Positions 35,578 to 45,493 of a stretch of DNA of 64,000 nucleotides are shown here, piece after piece. Numbering within the stretch: the first letter of the stretch is position 1; each line of letters starts with the position of its first letter. The position numbers and the translations under genes are program-made. The stretch is from JBGSQR01 sp964509295 (GTDB lineage Bacteria > Desulfobacterota > Desulfuromonadia > Geobacterales > Pseudopelobacteraceae). The stretch lies in assembly GCA_964509295.1 (NCBI GenBank), contig CAZDWS010000001.1, positions 62,001 to 126,000 on the forward strand. The letters run 5' to 3'. The notes under the pieces were generated by a model that saw only the letters and a list, made by a program, of their open reading frames with translations, made no database searches and was not told the origin of the DNA.

Positions 35578-35850
35578 TCAAATCTTCTCCCGCTCCATCC
35601 AGTACAACCAGACCAACACCTCTGCCACGGCCCGGTAAAGCTCAGGCGGAATAAACTGGTCCGAATCCACCTGCATCAGCAACTTAACCAGCTCGGGCGA
35701 TTCGTGGACATAGATTCCGCTGTCGTGGGCACAGGCAATAATCGCCTCGGCCATTACCCCTTTGCCGCGTGCCACTACTACCGGGGCATAATAACCCTGC
35801 TTGTAGGAAAGCGCCGCCGCCTTGCGTTCTTCATTTTCAGCTTTCTTCAT
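35578..35850 (-). CDS. FlhB C-terminal-domain protein (FlhX-like)
   Basis: Stand-alone copy of the cytoplasmic domain of FlhB after its cleavage site, 90 residues from the start at 35850 (AGGA at 6 bases). It reads AAALSYKQGYYAPVVVARGK, parallel to the segment after NPTH in the full FlhB, and ends PPELYRAVAEVLVWLYWMER. It lacks membrane helices and the NPTH loop. Such genes, also called FlhX or YlqH, can substitute for the cleaved FlhB domain in some bacteria. It overlaps the end of a FliK-like gene by 14 bases, which suggests the two act together. Confidence 0.83.
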   Translation of the reverse strand: MKKAENEERKAAALSYKQGYYAPVVVARGKGVMAEAIIACAHDSGIYVHESPELVKLLMQVDSDQFIPPELYRAVAEVLVWLYWMEREKI

Positions 35851-38038
35851 GGCGAATCCTGATCTCTCCGGCGTCAAGCCCGGCTGCCTGTAACTGTTCC
35901 ACCAGCTTGCCCCTGCCTGAATCCAGCAGAGTCGCCGAATCGCTTTGCCCTGCCTGAATATCCAGTGTCACCCGGCTTCCATCCAGCTTGAGCCTGGCAG
36001 TGACACCTCCCAGTCCAGGCAGATCAACACTCAGACTGGTATCCCAGGCCCGTTCCTGCTGACCTTTTTTATTTCGATGAGCTTCGCGCTCACTAACCGA
36101 CCACTCCATTTTTTGTCCCGGAAACAGCTCTCCTCGATAAAGAATCTGTCCTGATTGCAAACTTTCAAGCTGTTCCCGGACCACTGCAATGCCACGCCTG
36201 TCTACCAGACTTTCACTATCTGGCACCTTGCCGGCCTTATTGAAGGCAGACTCCATAGCTTCCAATGACAGCGCCGCATTGGCTGTTTTCATGTGAGCTT
36301 CATTGGTAATAATCAAAGGCAAATGAGCCGCTCCCTGTTTTAAGCCGGAGAGACGCCCCTGGGGCTCCTGCAACAAATCATCAATGGAGTATTCACCGCC
36401 AAACCAGCGCGCCAGATGTGACTCATAAAACAGACCACTTTCTTTTAATCCCTGCTGAAGTTTTTTGCTGACCTCAGCGGCATCTGTCGGAGGTCCTGAC
36501 AAAAGAGTACGCAAGATGCCGATTGCTTCCTCTGCCTGCATGCTTTCTGCGGAGGTACCAATAAAACCACTCAGCCAGCGGCCGGTTTCACTGACCTTAG
36601 AGTCACCCGGTCGACCGAATCTGGTCATTAAAAATACCGGATCAGGCTCCTCACCAATAAAAAAGAGACTAAAGCGGTCACCAAGCTGTGTAGTTTTGGG
36701 TAGGCTGAATTCCATCATCTGTTTGCCGACCTGCACCAGAAAACGACCGGCTCCCAGCAGGGCCAATACTTCCGCTTTAACCTGCTGACCGGGGGCGAAA
36801 CCGGTCGGTATTCCCTGCTGGTTGATAGCTTCAAGCAGAGCCAGCCGATTTCCCTTGATCAAGGCCTGGAGAAGCTTGGCCATATCATCGTTCAGCACAA
36901 TACCATTACCACTGCGCAATGAGGCCTGTTGCGCAGTCAAAGCAGCGGCACCAGCCTGATCCTTTGTTTCTGAGGTTTTGCGGGAATCCCGTATAAGAGT
37001 GTCATAGGTAATCGCCTCATCCTTTATGGCAGTAAAGGCTGGAGAGTCAGCGGGCAGACTCTTCAAAACATTGTTCAGACGTTCCAGTACAAACATCTGC
37101 TGAGTGGATACACCGCCTTCGCTATGTTCCAGCACACTCAGCCAGCGTCCTGCCTCGCTGAGCATACCCGGCCCCACATCCTGTACCATGCGGGGAACAG
37201 CAAAAATCGGCCTCGGCTGTGAGGTAATAAAAGTCAGCCTGAGAATATCTCCCTCTGTGACCGGTCGGGGCATATTCAGTTCAAGTGAAGCACCGGCAAC
37301 CTGAACAAAGACTCTTCCACCCGGAAGTGTACCAAGCACTGCCGCATCAACCTCATCACCCGGCATCAACGGTAGTGGCGAAACCGGTGAACTGGCCGCT
37401 TCAGCCAGGACAAAACGAGAGTTGCGGGCGATATTTTGAAGGATTTGTGATGCATTTGACTCGAACTGAGTCAGCCGGAACTGCTCAGCAGTTAGAGCTG
37501 GTTGTGGCTGTCGTCCGAAACCGGACACCGATCCGGGAGTTACAGTAATACCATTACTGGATGATGAGTATGTCAATGCCTCATCCATCAGATTAGCCAG
37601 CACACCGGCCTCACCGGACGAGCGCCGGAGCATATCTCCGACACTTTGCAGAGATGTGCGCATCTGAGTATCCGCAGCGAGGTCACTCTTGACCAGCAGG
37701 GCCAATAGCCGGGAAGCATCGGACAGAGACACAGGCGGTGCAGCAACACCCTGGCGGGCAACGGCAAAAGTAGTACGGGGATCACTGGAAACAAACGTCA
37801 TTTCCAGATTTTGTCCAGCCCGGACCGACATTGGCAGTTCCAGTTTGTACTGACTGGGGCCGACCTTTACCTGGGCCAGATTATTTGGAAGGACTTCCAC
37901 AACCTCAGCCGTGACCCTTTGACCAATGGTTAAAGCAAGTCGGCCTCCACTCTCCTGTTCAGCACTGACAAAGGAGAGATTGGAGGCCCGAGATAGCAGG
38001 TCAAAGACCTTTTGCTGAATATCCGTATTTATTGCCAT
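35837..38038 (-). CDS. Second FliK-like hook-length control protein
   Basis: A 733-residue protein with a FliK-type C-terminus: VDLPGLGGVTARLKLDGSRV, then LDIQAGQSDSATLLDSGRGK and LVEQLQAAGLDAGEIRI. The body contains several repeats of a beta-rich unit (for example LPMSVRAGQNLEMTFVSSDP, LNMPRPVTEGDILRLTFITS and FSLPKTTQLGDRFSLFFIGE), so it is built differently from the disordered FliK at 20439-22280. It precedes and overlaps the FlhX-like gene. Known FliK C-terminal domains touch the FlhB cytoplasmic domain, so this pair may be a switch module for another or modified export process. Function is inferred. Confidence 0.78.
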   Translation of the reverse strand: MAINTDIQQKVFDLLSRASNLSFVSAEQESGGRLALTIGQRVTAEVVEVLPNNLAQVKVGPSQYKLELPMSVRAGQNLEMTFVSSDPRTTFAVARQGVAAPPVSLSDASRLLALLVKSDLAADTQMRTSLQSVGDMLRRSSGEAGVLANLMDEALTYSSSSNGITVTPGSVSGFGRQPQPALTAEQFRLTQFESNASQILQNIARNSRFVLAEAASSPVSPLPLMPGDEVDAAVLGTLPGGRVFVQVAGASLELNMPRPVTEGDILRLTFITSQPRPIFAVPRMVQDVGPGMLSEAGRWLSVLEHSEGGVSTQQMFVLERLNNVLKSLPADSPAFTAIKDEAITYDTLIRDSRKTSETKDQAGAAALTAQQASLRSGNGIVLNDDMAKLLQALIKGNRLALLEAINQQGIPTGFAPGQQVKAEVLALLGAGRFLVQVGKQMMEFSLPKTTQLGDRFSLFFIGEEPDPVFLMTRFGRPGDSKVSETGRWLSGFIGTSAESMQAEEAIGILRTLLSGPPTDAAEVSKKLQQGLKESGLFYESHLARWFGGEYSIDDLLQEPQGRLSGLKQGAAHLPLIITNEAHMKTANAALSLEAMESAFNKAGKVPDSESLVDRRGIAVVREQLESLQSGQILYRGELFPGQKMEWSVSEREAHRNKKGQQERAWDTSLSVDLPGLGGVTARLKLDGSRVTLDIQAGQSDSATLLDSGRGKLVEQLQAAGLDAGEIRIRHEES

Positions 38039-38040
38039 AA

Positions 38041-38126
38041 GTTGAGGTTAAGGCTAAGGTTAAGGTTAAGAGAAGGCAAAACAAGAAAAACCGTTGCAGT
38101 TCTTAACCTAAACCTAAACCTCAACC
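38041..38126. repeat. Telomere-like inverted repeat (TTAAGG units)
   Basis: GTTGAGGTTAAGGCTAAGGT followed by TAAGGTTAAG forms one arm (38041-38070). The other arm (38102-38126) is CTTAACCTAAACCTAAACCT followed by CAAC, its near reverse complement. The arms can fold into a long hairpin with a loop of about 30 bases. It fills the gap between glgP and the FliK-like gene and resembles short-tandem intergenic repeats; a role as mRNA stabiliser or terminator is possible. Confidence 0.7.
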
Positions 38127-38133
38127 TGCCTCT

Positions 38134-40698
38134 CTATCCCCAGATCAGGTAACCAGGTTCGTATATATTTCCCAACACTTTGTGCCGTGGCATGATCCGC
38201 ATCATAAAACCGTGTCTGCCACAGAAACGGCATTCCATCTCTCCGTCAAATTGATGCAGGCCATTTCCCAGATCGCTTGAATGTTTCAGGCTGATGGTTT
38301 CACCCCCCTGAATGTTGCCCTTTGAATCAAGCACGCCAAAATAGCCTTCTACAGCCACCTCATCTGCCGGGATTTCTCCCATATAAATTCTTGCAGACAC
38401 AGGTAGCAAACTGCCTACGGCTACTGCGTCGGAAACCTGCGCGTCAACCTTTTCAATCCGCACATGTGACCAGGCCGCAAATATTTTCTCTTTCCAGCCG
38501 GCCAGATCTATTGCCAGTGAAAGTTCGTCATCCACCAGACGGCTCCACTGCTCGTATGAAGGATTGTAGGAATGTTCCGTATATTCCTGCACCATACGGT
38601 CGGTGGAAAAAACCGGGCAGAGAGACTGCATGGATGCTTTCATGGTGGCTACCCAGCCGCGCGGAACACCATCATGCCCACGATCATAATAAAGCGGTAC
38701 CACCTCTTTTTCCAGCAGGTCGTAAGTTGCACGGCTCTCAATCTGATTCTGGTATTCCACATCCTGGTAGACTTCACCCTTGCCGATGGCCCATCCGTTA
38801 TTTCCCTGATAGCCTTCACACCACCATCCATCAAGCACGCTCAGATTAAGGCCACCATTGAAGGCAACCTTCATACCGCTGGTACCGCTGGCCTCCATCG
38901 GTCGAAGCGGTGTATTCAGCCAGACATCAACTCCCTGTACCAGATGGCGTGCCACTTCAATATCGTAATCCTCAATAAAAACAATTCGATGCCGGAAGCG
39001 TTCCTGATGTGAAACCTGCACAATCTGACGGATCAGCTCTTTTCCTTCCTGATCCTGTGGATGGGCCTTGCCGGCAAAAATAATCTGAACAGGCATTTCC
39101 GCATTATTCAGAATCGCAGCCAGACGATCCAGATCTCTCAGCAGCAGCGTACCCCGTTTATAAGTGGCAAAACGTCTGGCAAATCCGATGGTCAATATTT
39201 CAGGGTCAAGCACTTCTTCTGCTGTTGCAATTTCTTTTGTTGTTGCACCGACCTTGATCAGCTGTTCCTTCAAGCGCAGACGGGCAAAATCAACCAGTCT
39301 TTCCCGGCCGCTTAGTTGTGTTCGCCACAACTCGGCATCAGGAATTCTGGCAATGCGACGCCAGACATTATGGTCAGTCGGGTCTTCCAGCCAACGGACG
39401 CCCAGATAGCGCACCAGAAGTCTTGCCATATGATTTGACATCCAGGTACGGGTATGGACCCCATTAGTAATCGACGTCAGTGGCACCTGTTCTTCAGGCA
39501 GCTCCGGCCAGACATTTTTCCACATCTGTCGAGACACTTCGCCATGCAACTGGCTGACACCATTGACATGGCAGGCCAGCCTCAGAGCCAACACCGCCAT
39601 GCAGAAACTTTCCTGATTGTTTTTTGGATTCTGACGACCCAGACCAAGGAATTCATCGCGGCTGAGACCGAGTGATTTGTAGTAGCGACTGAAAAACTTG
39701 TCCAGCAATTCTGCAGGAAAGTGGTCAATTCCAGCCTCAACAGGGGTATGGGTGGTAAAGACATTGCCGGCGCTGACGATCTCGCGGGCCTCGTTGAACC
39801 TGACTCCACGTTTTTCCATCAGCAGGCGGATACGCTCCAGTGCCAGGAAAGCGGCATGACCTTCATTCATGTGGCAGACATTCGGCACAATACCAAGAGC
39901 GTGTAGAGCGCGTATACCGCCGATACCTAGCAGGATTTCCTGCAGGATGCGCATCTCCTTGTCGCCAAAATAAAGTTGGGCCGTAATCAGCCGATCTTCC
40001 GGGCTGTTAGATTCAACATTTGTATCTAAAAGGTAAAACGGCACACGACCGACCTGCACCCGCCAGATCTGGACATGAAAGTGTCTGTTGCCGAATTCCA
40101 GTTCAAAAGTAAGCGGATCACCATTCGTATCCCGTTCCAAAATCAGCGGCAGATTATAGAAGTCGTTTTCAGGATATATTTCCTGCTGCCAACCTTCGTT
40201 GTTCAAATACTGGCGAAAGTAACCCTGGCGATAAAGCAGACCGACACCGACCAGCGGAATCCCCAGGTCACTTGCAGATTTGAGATGGTCACCTGCCAGG
40301 ATTCCCAGGCCGCCGGAATAGATCGGCAAAGACTCGTGCAGACCGAATTCCATGGAGAAATAGGCTACTTTCATACGGGAGGTGCCATTATATTTTTTAT
40401 GGAACCATGTCTTTTCTTGAAGGTATTCGGTCAGTTTTTCGTCCACAACACGCAGATGGGACATAAAGCCTTCATCGTTTTTAAGCACTTCCAGCGTAGT
40501 CTGCTGCATTATTCCCAGCATTTCCACCGGATTATGGCGGGTATTCTGCCACAAATCAGGGTCCATGCGGCGGAACAGACTGATGGCTTCCGGTTCCCAG
40601 CACCAAAACATGTTGTAGGCAATCCGTTGCAGGGCAGCCAGTTCTCCGCCCAATGAAGGTACAACCGTAAATTTATGCAGCAAATTTGAAAAATCCAT
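38134..40698 (-). CDS. glgP: Alpha-glucan (glycogen) phosphorylase
   Basis: Phosphorylase of 854 residues of the type with an N-terminal DUF3417 helical region (SLGGELAALQRIAYNMFWCW). It releases glucose 1-phosphate from glycogen or maltodextrin. Motifs include SGGLGILAGDHLKSASDLGI, VCHMNEGHAAFLALERIRLL and the pyridoxal-phosphate Lys in GTSGMKVAFNGGLNLSVLDG. The start has AGGAG seven bases upstream. It is followed by the FliK-like gene and preceded by gspF. Glucose 1-phosphate is the substrate of phosphohexomutases such as the one at 33996-35405. Confidence 0.93.
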   Translation of the reverse strand: MDFSNLLHKFTVVPSLGGELAALQRIAYNMFWCWEPEAISLFRRMDPDLWQNTRHNPVEMLGIMQQTTLEVLKNDEGFMSHLRVVDEKLTEYLQEKTWFHKKYNGTSRMKVAYFSMEFGLHESLPIYSGGLGILAGDHLKSASDLGIPLVGVGLLYRQGYFRQYLNNEGWQQEIYPENDFYNLPLILERDTNGDPLTFELEFGNRHFHVQIWRVQVGRVPFYLLDTNVESNSPEDRLITAQLYFGDKEMRILQEILLGIGGIRALHALGIVPNVCHMNEGHAAFLALERIRLLMEKRGVRFNEAREIVSAGNVFTTHTPVEAGIDHFPAELLDKFFSRYYKSLGLSRDEFLGLGRQNPKNNQESFCMAVLALRLACHVNGVSQLHGEVSRQMWKNVWPELPEEQVPLTSITNGVHTRTWMSNHMARLLVRYLGVRWLEDPTDHNVWRRIARIPDAELWRTQLSGRERLVDFARLRLKEQLIKVGATTKEIATAEEVLDPEILTIGFARRFATYKRGTLLLRDLDRLAAILNNAEMPVQIIFAGKAHPQDQEGKELIRQIVQVSHQERFRHRIVFIEDYDIEVARHLVQGVDVWLNTPLRPMEASGTSGMKVAFNGGLNLSVLDGWWCEGYQGNNGWAIGKGEVYQDVEYQNQIESRATYDLLEKEVVPLYYDRGHDGVPRGWVATMKASMQSLCPVFSTDRMVQEYTEHSYNPSYEQWSRLVDDELSLAIDLAGWKEKIFAAWSHVRIEKVDAQVSDAVAVGSLLPVSARIYMGEIPADEVAVEGYFGVLDSKGNIQGGETISLKHSSDLGNGLHQFDGEMECRFCGRHGFMMRIMPRHKVLGNIYEPGYLIWG

Positions 40699-40747
40699 AA
40701 GAACTCCTTTACTCTATCAATAGTCCGGACACCCACATGGGGGGCCC

Positions 40748-41959
40748 CTACTTGATCAACTGATTCATTTCAAAAATAGGTAACAACACCGCCATAACAA
40801 CAATACCAACTGCAACACCCATACCTATAACCAAAAGCGGCTCCATAAGCCCCATCAAACGGGTCAGTCGCGTGTTGAACTCCTTTTCAAAAGAGGCGCC
40901 CGCTTTAAGCAGCATATCTTCCAGATTGCCACCTTTTTCACCAACCCCGATCAGATGCACCAACATCGGCGGAAAAAGCGGGCTCTTGCGAAGGCAACCG
41001 GAAAGCGTTCCTCCCTGGGCAATCTCTTCCATCACTCCATTTAAAAAAGATCGATAGACCCGGTTGACCAGCACTTCGGAGGTAATTTCCAGCGAACGGA
41101 TGATTGGAACACCACTGGAGAGCAGTAGACCGATGACACGTGAAAAACGGGAAAGAATCAGTTGTTTCTGCATTGCTCCAGCCAGCGGCAACCTCAACAA
41201 CAGCTCGTCCCGCCGCATGCGAAACCTCTCTTGCAGCATGGCCTTACGATAAACCGGAACCAGAGCAATCACAGCAACAGCAATCAACCACCACCAGTTC
41301 CGCATAAAGTGACTGACCTTGATCAGCATGATGGTAATCAGCGGCAAAGCAGCCTTGCTATCTTCAAATATTACCACAATTTTGGGAATGACAACTGTCA
41401 GCAGAAAAACCATCACACTGCCACCAAACAACACCATCAGGATCGGATAAGCCAGCGCCGAGACGACACGGCTCCGCACCTGCTCCTGCTCTTCAAGAAA
41501 GTCTGCCAGTCGTTCCAGTACAACGTCCAGAGCACCGCTGGCCTCACCGGCCGCAACCATGCTGACAAAACTTTCATTGAATACTCTCGGTTCAGCAGCA
41601 AAAGCCCGTGAAAGAGAAGCGCCTTCGGCGATCCTGTCCTTGACCCGTAAAATAACTTGACGCAGAGGACCGTTTTCTTCCTGTTCACAGAGCGAGCCCA
41701 TCGCTTCAAACAGTGGAACTGAAGAAGCGATCAGAGTAGCTAAACGTCTTGTAAACAGGGAAAGGTCGGCGGTTGAGATGCCGCGCTTGAAAGAGAAAAC
41801 CGAGGTAGGTAGGTCAGTGGCGCCCTCCGCCATAACTTCTCGCGGCAGCAAACCTTTTTCTTTGAGCTGTGCCAGCGCCTGGCGTTCGGAATCCGCCTCA
41901 AGAGTGCCCGAGACCGCCGATCCGCTGGCGCTGTAGGCCTTATAACGGAACGTCGACAT
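40748..41959 (-). CDS. gspF: Type II secretion inner-membrane protein GspF
   Basis: Polytopic platform protein of the type II secretion system, 403 residues, with two T2SSF domains: FTRRLATLIASSVPLFEAMG near residue 70 and LILSRFSRVIGLLLSSGVPI near 270. Hydrophobic helices occur near 170-190, 220-240 and 375-395 (PLLVIGMGVAVGIVVMAVLL). The start overlaps the gspE end by 20 bases. Pilin-type genes (gspG-K) do not follow; glgP does. Confidence 0.93.
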   Translation of the reverse strand: MSTFRYKAYSASGSAVSGTLEADSERQALAQLKEKGLLPREVMAEGATDLPTSVFSFKRGISTADLSLFTRRLATLIASSVPLFEAMGSLCEQEENGPLRQVILRVKDRIAEGASLSRAFAAEPRVFNESFVSMVAAGEASGALDVVLERLADFLEEQEQVRSRVVSALAYPILMVLFGGSVMVFLLTVVIPKIVVIFEDSKAALPLITIMLIKVSHFMRNWWWLIAVAVIALVPVYRKAMLQERFRMRRDELLLRLPLAGAMQKQLILSRFSRVIGLLLSSGVPIIRSLEITSEVLVNRVYRSFLNGVMEEIAQGGTLSGCLRKSPLFPPMLVHLIGVGEKGGNLEDMLLKAGASFEKEFNTRLTRLMGLMEPLLVIGMGVAVGIVVMAVLLPIFEMNQLIK

Positions 41960-43511
41960 AGTCGTCCTGGGTCACGCGCAAGACCTCTTCAATGGTAGTA
42001 ATACCGGCTGCCGCCCTGGCCAGACCGTCTTCCCGCAATGTTTTCATGCCGCGGGAAATGGCATATTCCTTAATTTCACCTGCGTGGGCACGACGGATAA
42101 TCATGGAACAGAGCTCCGAATCTACCGGCATGACCTCATAAATAGCGGTTCGACCAAGTGTACCCAGCCCAAAACATTTATCGCACCCCTTGCCGCGGTA
42201 GAGCAGCTCCGGCAACTCAATCCCCTCAAACTGATCCTCAGGCTTATAGGATTCACGACAGTGCGGGCAGATAACCCTTACCAGACGCTGGGCAAGCACG
42301 GCAGAAAGCGAAGACGCGATCATGAACGGCTCAATCCCCATATCCACCAGCCTGGTGACCGCCGTGGCTGCATCATTGGTATGCAGGGTTGAGAGGACAA
42401 GATGGCCGGTCAAACTGGCCTGGATGGCGATTTCCGCCGTCTCGGTATCACGGATCTCACCAACCATGATAATGTCCGGGTCCTGGCGCAGGATTGAGCG
42501 CAGACCACTGGCAAAGGTCAAATCAATCTTGGGGTTGACCTGAATCTGGCCAATCCCTTTGATCTGATACTCAATCGGATCTTCGATGGTTATAATATTT
42601 TTTTCGCTGGAGTTAACCTTATTCAGGGCGGCATAAAGTGTTGTGGACTTGCCGCTGCCGGTGGGTCCGGTAACAAGGATAATGCCGCTGGTCCGGGACA
42701 GCATTCGCTCCATGGTTTGGGCGCCTGCGGCACCAAGACCGATCTCGGACAGGGAAACAATACCCTTTTTCTTGTCCAGCAGACGAAGAACCGAACGCTC
42801 GCCATAGAATGTGGGGATGATCGAGACACGGATGTCCACATCACGTCCGGCAACAATTACGCGAATGCGCCCATCCTGCGGCAGACGTTTTTCAGCGATA
42901 TTCAGCCCGGCCATGATTTTGACACGTGATACCAGAGCTTCCTGAATTATTTTAGGCGGGGAAAGTTTTTCGTAAAGGATTCCGTCGATGCGGAAACGGA
43001 CCAGCAGGTCACGCTCGTAAGGTTCGATATGAATATCACTGGCCCTTTCCTTGACCGCTTCGGAAAGGATTGAATTCAGCAGTCGGATGACAGGTGCTTC
43101 ATCTGACAGATCCAGCAGATCCTTGGGATCATTAAATTCAGTAGCAATTGTGGAAAGGTCTTCACCCTCCAACTCCTGAAGCACTTCGCGGGCTGTACCG
43201 GATACACCGGAATAGGCGTGATTGATCGCATCAGCCAGAACAGATTCGGGCACAAAAACCGCATCAACAGGCTTACCGAAGGTCAGTCGTAATTCATCAA
43301 GAACAAGCATAGCCGCCGGTGTGGCAACAGCGACCCTGACAACTCCTTCCCGTTCGTCCAAAGGCAGCAACAGGTTGCTTCTGGCAAAAGTAAGCGGAAT
43401 CCTGGCCAACAGGGCCAAGTCAACCTCTTCAGCACTGATCTCGCTCTGGAAACCAACTCCAAGACGGGCGGCACTGCTTTCCAACTCCGCTGGCGTCAGT
43501 TTACCGCTCAT
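41940..43511 (-). CDS. gspE: Type II secretion ATPase GspE
   Basis: Cytoplasmic ATPase powering pseudopilus assembly, 523 residues. Walker A is GPTGSGKSTTLYAALN (about residues 281-296), the Asp box is IITIEDPIEYQI, Walker B is DPDIIMVGEIRDTETAEIAI and the His box is SLTGHLVLSTLHTNDA. The zinc-binding Cys tetrad is CPHCRESYKPED...CDKCFG, typical of GspE. It overlaps gspD by 4 bases. Confidence 0.95.
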   Translation of the reverse strand: MSGKLTPAELESSAARLGVGFQSEISAEEVDLALLARIPLTFARSNLLLPLDEREGVVRVAVATPAAMLVLDELRLTFGKPVDAVFVPESVLADAINHAYSGVSGTAREVLQELEGEDLSTIATEFNDPKDLLDLSDEAPVIRLLNSILSEAVKERASDIHIEPYERDLLVRFRIDGILYEKLSPPKIIQEALVSRVKIMAGLNIAEKRLPQDGRIRVIVAGRDVDIRVSIIPTFYGERSVLRLLDKKKGIVSLSEIGLGAAGAQTMERMLSRTSGIILVTGPTGSGKSTTLYAALNKVNSSEKNIITIEDPIEYQIKGIGQIQVNPKIDLTFASGLRSILRQDPDIIMVGEIRDTETAEIAIQASLTGHLVLSTLHTNDAATAVTRLVDMGIEPFMIASSLSAVLAQRLVRVICPHCRESYKPEDQFEGIELPELLYRGKGCDKCFGLGTLGRTAIYEVMPVDSELCSMIIRRAHAGEIKEYAISRGMKTLREDGLARAAAGITTIEEVLRVTQDDYVDVPL

Positions 43512-45400
43512 GGTCCTTTGATCTCCTTGATCACATCAACGGGACCGCTGTTTTTAGCCGCATCTCCAAACTTGATCCGCTGATCGGTGTAAACCTTGGC
43601 CAGATCGTCCGCATCCCTGATGATCTGAGGAGTTATCAATATCATCAGGTTAGTTTTCTTACGGGTCTTGGTGGTTGTCTTGAACAGCCATCCCAGTCCG
43701 GGAATATCGCCCAGAAAAGGCACCTTACTGACATTCACATCTTCCGTATCCTGAATCAGGCCACCGATAACAACCGTTTCCTTATCCCTGACAACTATGC
43801 TGGTTTTAGCCGAACGTTTTGTGGTCACAAGGTCCACAGCCTGTCCCTTGTCATTTTTTACTGCAGAGATTTCCTGATTCAAATCCATGCGGATATAGTC
43901 GCCCTCACTGATCTGAGGCTTGATTTTCAGGTTGATGCCGATGTCCTTGCGCTCTACGGAGGTGGTGGTTCCAATGGTGCTCTGTGTGGCTGACCCCTGA
44001 AAAGGGACATTCTCACCCACATTGATCTCGGCTTCCTTGTTGTCGGAAGTCAATATGTTCGGGGTGGAAAGAATGTTCACCAGGCCATTCTTGTCCAGCG
44101 CCTTGAGAACGCCGGTAATATTTACCGGACTGGCGGATATATTTGGGCTCAAACTGCCACCAGCTGTCAGAATGGAACTGATACTGCCAAGTGTATTTAG
44201 TGGATCATACAAACCTGCCACCGTGAGGTATTTGTTCAGTACTCCGCCACCGATTACACCGCTCTGCAAACCAAATTCCCGCGACTTATCCAGTGTGACT
44301 TCGGCGATCAGCACCTGCACAAAAACCTGCTTGCTGCGACGGTCCAGTTTTTTGATCACCTGCACCAGGTTGTTATAGTCATTTGGGGAAGCCATTATTA
44401 CCAGAGAATTTGAACCTTTATCCGGCGTAATGGTTACCTTGCCGCTTTCAAACGGGGAGGACTGGGGAGCCGCCATCCCAGGCTGTACTGTAGCCTGGGT
44501 GGAAATACCTTTGACCACACCGTCCAGCACCTTGCCCATCTCGGTGGCATCCGTATTTTCCAGATAGTAGACATTAACCTTGCTGCTGGCCTCAGGAGGT
44601 GCCACATCCAGTTTGGCCACCATCTCGCGGACAGCCTTTTTAATTGTATCGTTACCGAACACCAGCAGGGCATTCAAGCGCAAATCGGCAAGCACACTGC
44701 CGGCCGTTCCGGCTGATGCCGCTGCAGGTTGGGACGCTGCTTTGGAATCGCTGCCGGAAAGCCATTGCCGGATGGTTGTGGCAACCGTTTCAGCAGAGGC
44801 GTTTTTCAGATAAACTATTTCAATCCCGTCACGGGTCAATTCCGTATCAATTGTTTCCAGAATACTCTTCAGCTTGCGGATATTCAGAGCCGAATCAACC
44901 ATCAGGATCAGATTGCCCGGCCCGAAAGCGGAGATATGACCATCCTTTGAAACCATCGGTTGCAAAAAGGTCAGCGCTTCCTGCGCCTTGATGTTTTCCA
45001 GTTTTGTAACCTGGGCAATATAGCCCTCGTTGACCGGTGCCTGTTGATCAGACGGCAGCAGCTTGAAGCCGGACTGCCTTGCTCCGGCAGAAGGGACTAT
45101 TTTTGCGACCTTGCCGCTCTGGACAACAGTGAAACCCTTCAACTCCAACACAGATACAAACACGTTGTAGGCTTCTTCAGTGGTCAATTTGGAAGGAGAG
45201 TAAACTGAAATTTTTCCTTTAACCCGATCATCCAGGATAAAGTTCTTTCCGGTCAGGTCACTGATAAACTTGACCATGGTGGAGATATCAACCTCATTGA
45301 AATTAAGAACCACCCCTTTACCGGCGGCCTGCACCGGTGAAGAAATCAAGGAGACCCCAAAAATAAGAGTGAAGAGGATTCGCGTCAGATATAGTCTCAA
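43508..45400 (-). CDS. gspD: Type II secretion outer-membrane secretin GspD
   Basis: Forms the outer-membrane channel. TTG at 45400 is the best start because GGAGG lies 5 bases before it; a TTG at 45412 would leave no ribosome-binding site. The roughly 630 residues start with a signal peptide (TLIFGVSLISSPVQAA), followed by N0-N3 domains (VSVLELKGFTVVQSGKVAKI, VYYLENTDATEMGKVLDGVV) and the secretin domain (LVNILSTPNILTSDNKEAEI, SKVPFLGDIPGLGWLFK). It lies between gspC and gspE. Confidence 0.93.
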   Translation of the reverse strand: MRLYLTRILFTLIFGVSLISSPVQAAGKGVVLNFNEVDISTMVKFISDLTGKNFILDDRVKGKISVYSPSKLTTEEAYNVFVSVLELKGFTVVQSGKVAKIVPSAGARQSGFKLLPSDQQAPVNEGYIAQVTKLENIKAQEALTFLQPMVSKDGHISAFGPGNLILMVDSALNIRKLKSILETIDTELTRDGIEIVYLKNASAETVATTIRQWLSGSDSKAASQPAAASAGTAGSVLADLRLNALLVFGNDTIKKAVREMVAKLDVAPPEASSKVNVYYLENTDATEMGKVLDGVVKGISTQATVQPGMAAPQSSPFESGKVTITPDKGSNSLVIMASPNDYNNLVQVIKKLDRRSKQVFVQVLIAEVTLDKSREFGLQSGVIGGGVLNKYLTVAGLYDPLNTLGSISSILTAGGSLSPNISASPVNITGVLKALDKNGLVNILSTPNILTSDNKEAEINVGENVPFQGSATQSTIGTTTSVERKDIGINLKIKPQISEGDYIRMDLNQEISAVKNDKGQAVDLVTTKRSAKTSIVVRDKETVVIGGLIQDTEDVNVSKVPFLGDIPGLGWLFKTTTKTRKKTNLMILITPQIIRDADDLAKVYTDQRIKFGDAAKNSGPVDVIKEIKGP

Positions 45401-45412
45401 ACTTGCCTCCAA

Positions 45413-45493
45413 GATGCCCCCTCCCTAGCCCTCCCCCGCTGAGGGAGGATACGCTTCTCCTCCACCCGGAGGGGGGAGGTTGGGTGGAAGGAA
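45413..45493. repeat. GC-rich palindromic repeat between gspC and gspD
   Basis: CCCTCCCCCGCTGAGGGAGG and CCTCCACCCGGAGGGGGGAG form two adjacent imperfect hairpins in about 65 bases. A similar CCCTCTCCCGGAGGGAGAGG unit is at 53340-53412. They look like members of a repeated intergenic family. Confidence 0.55.
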
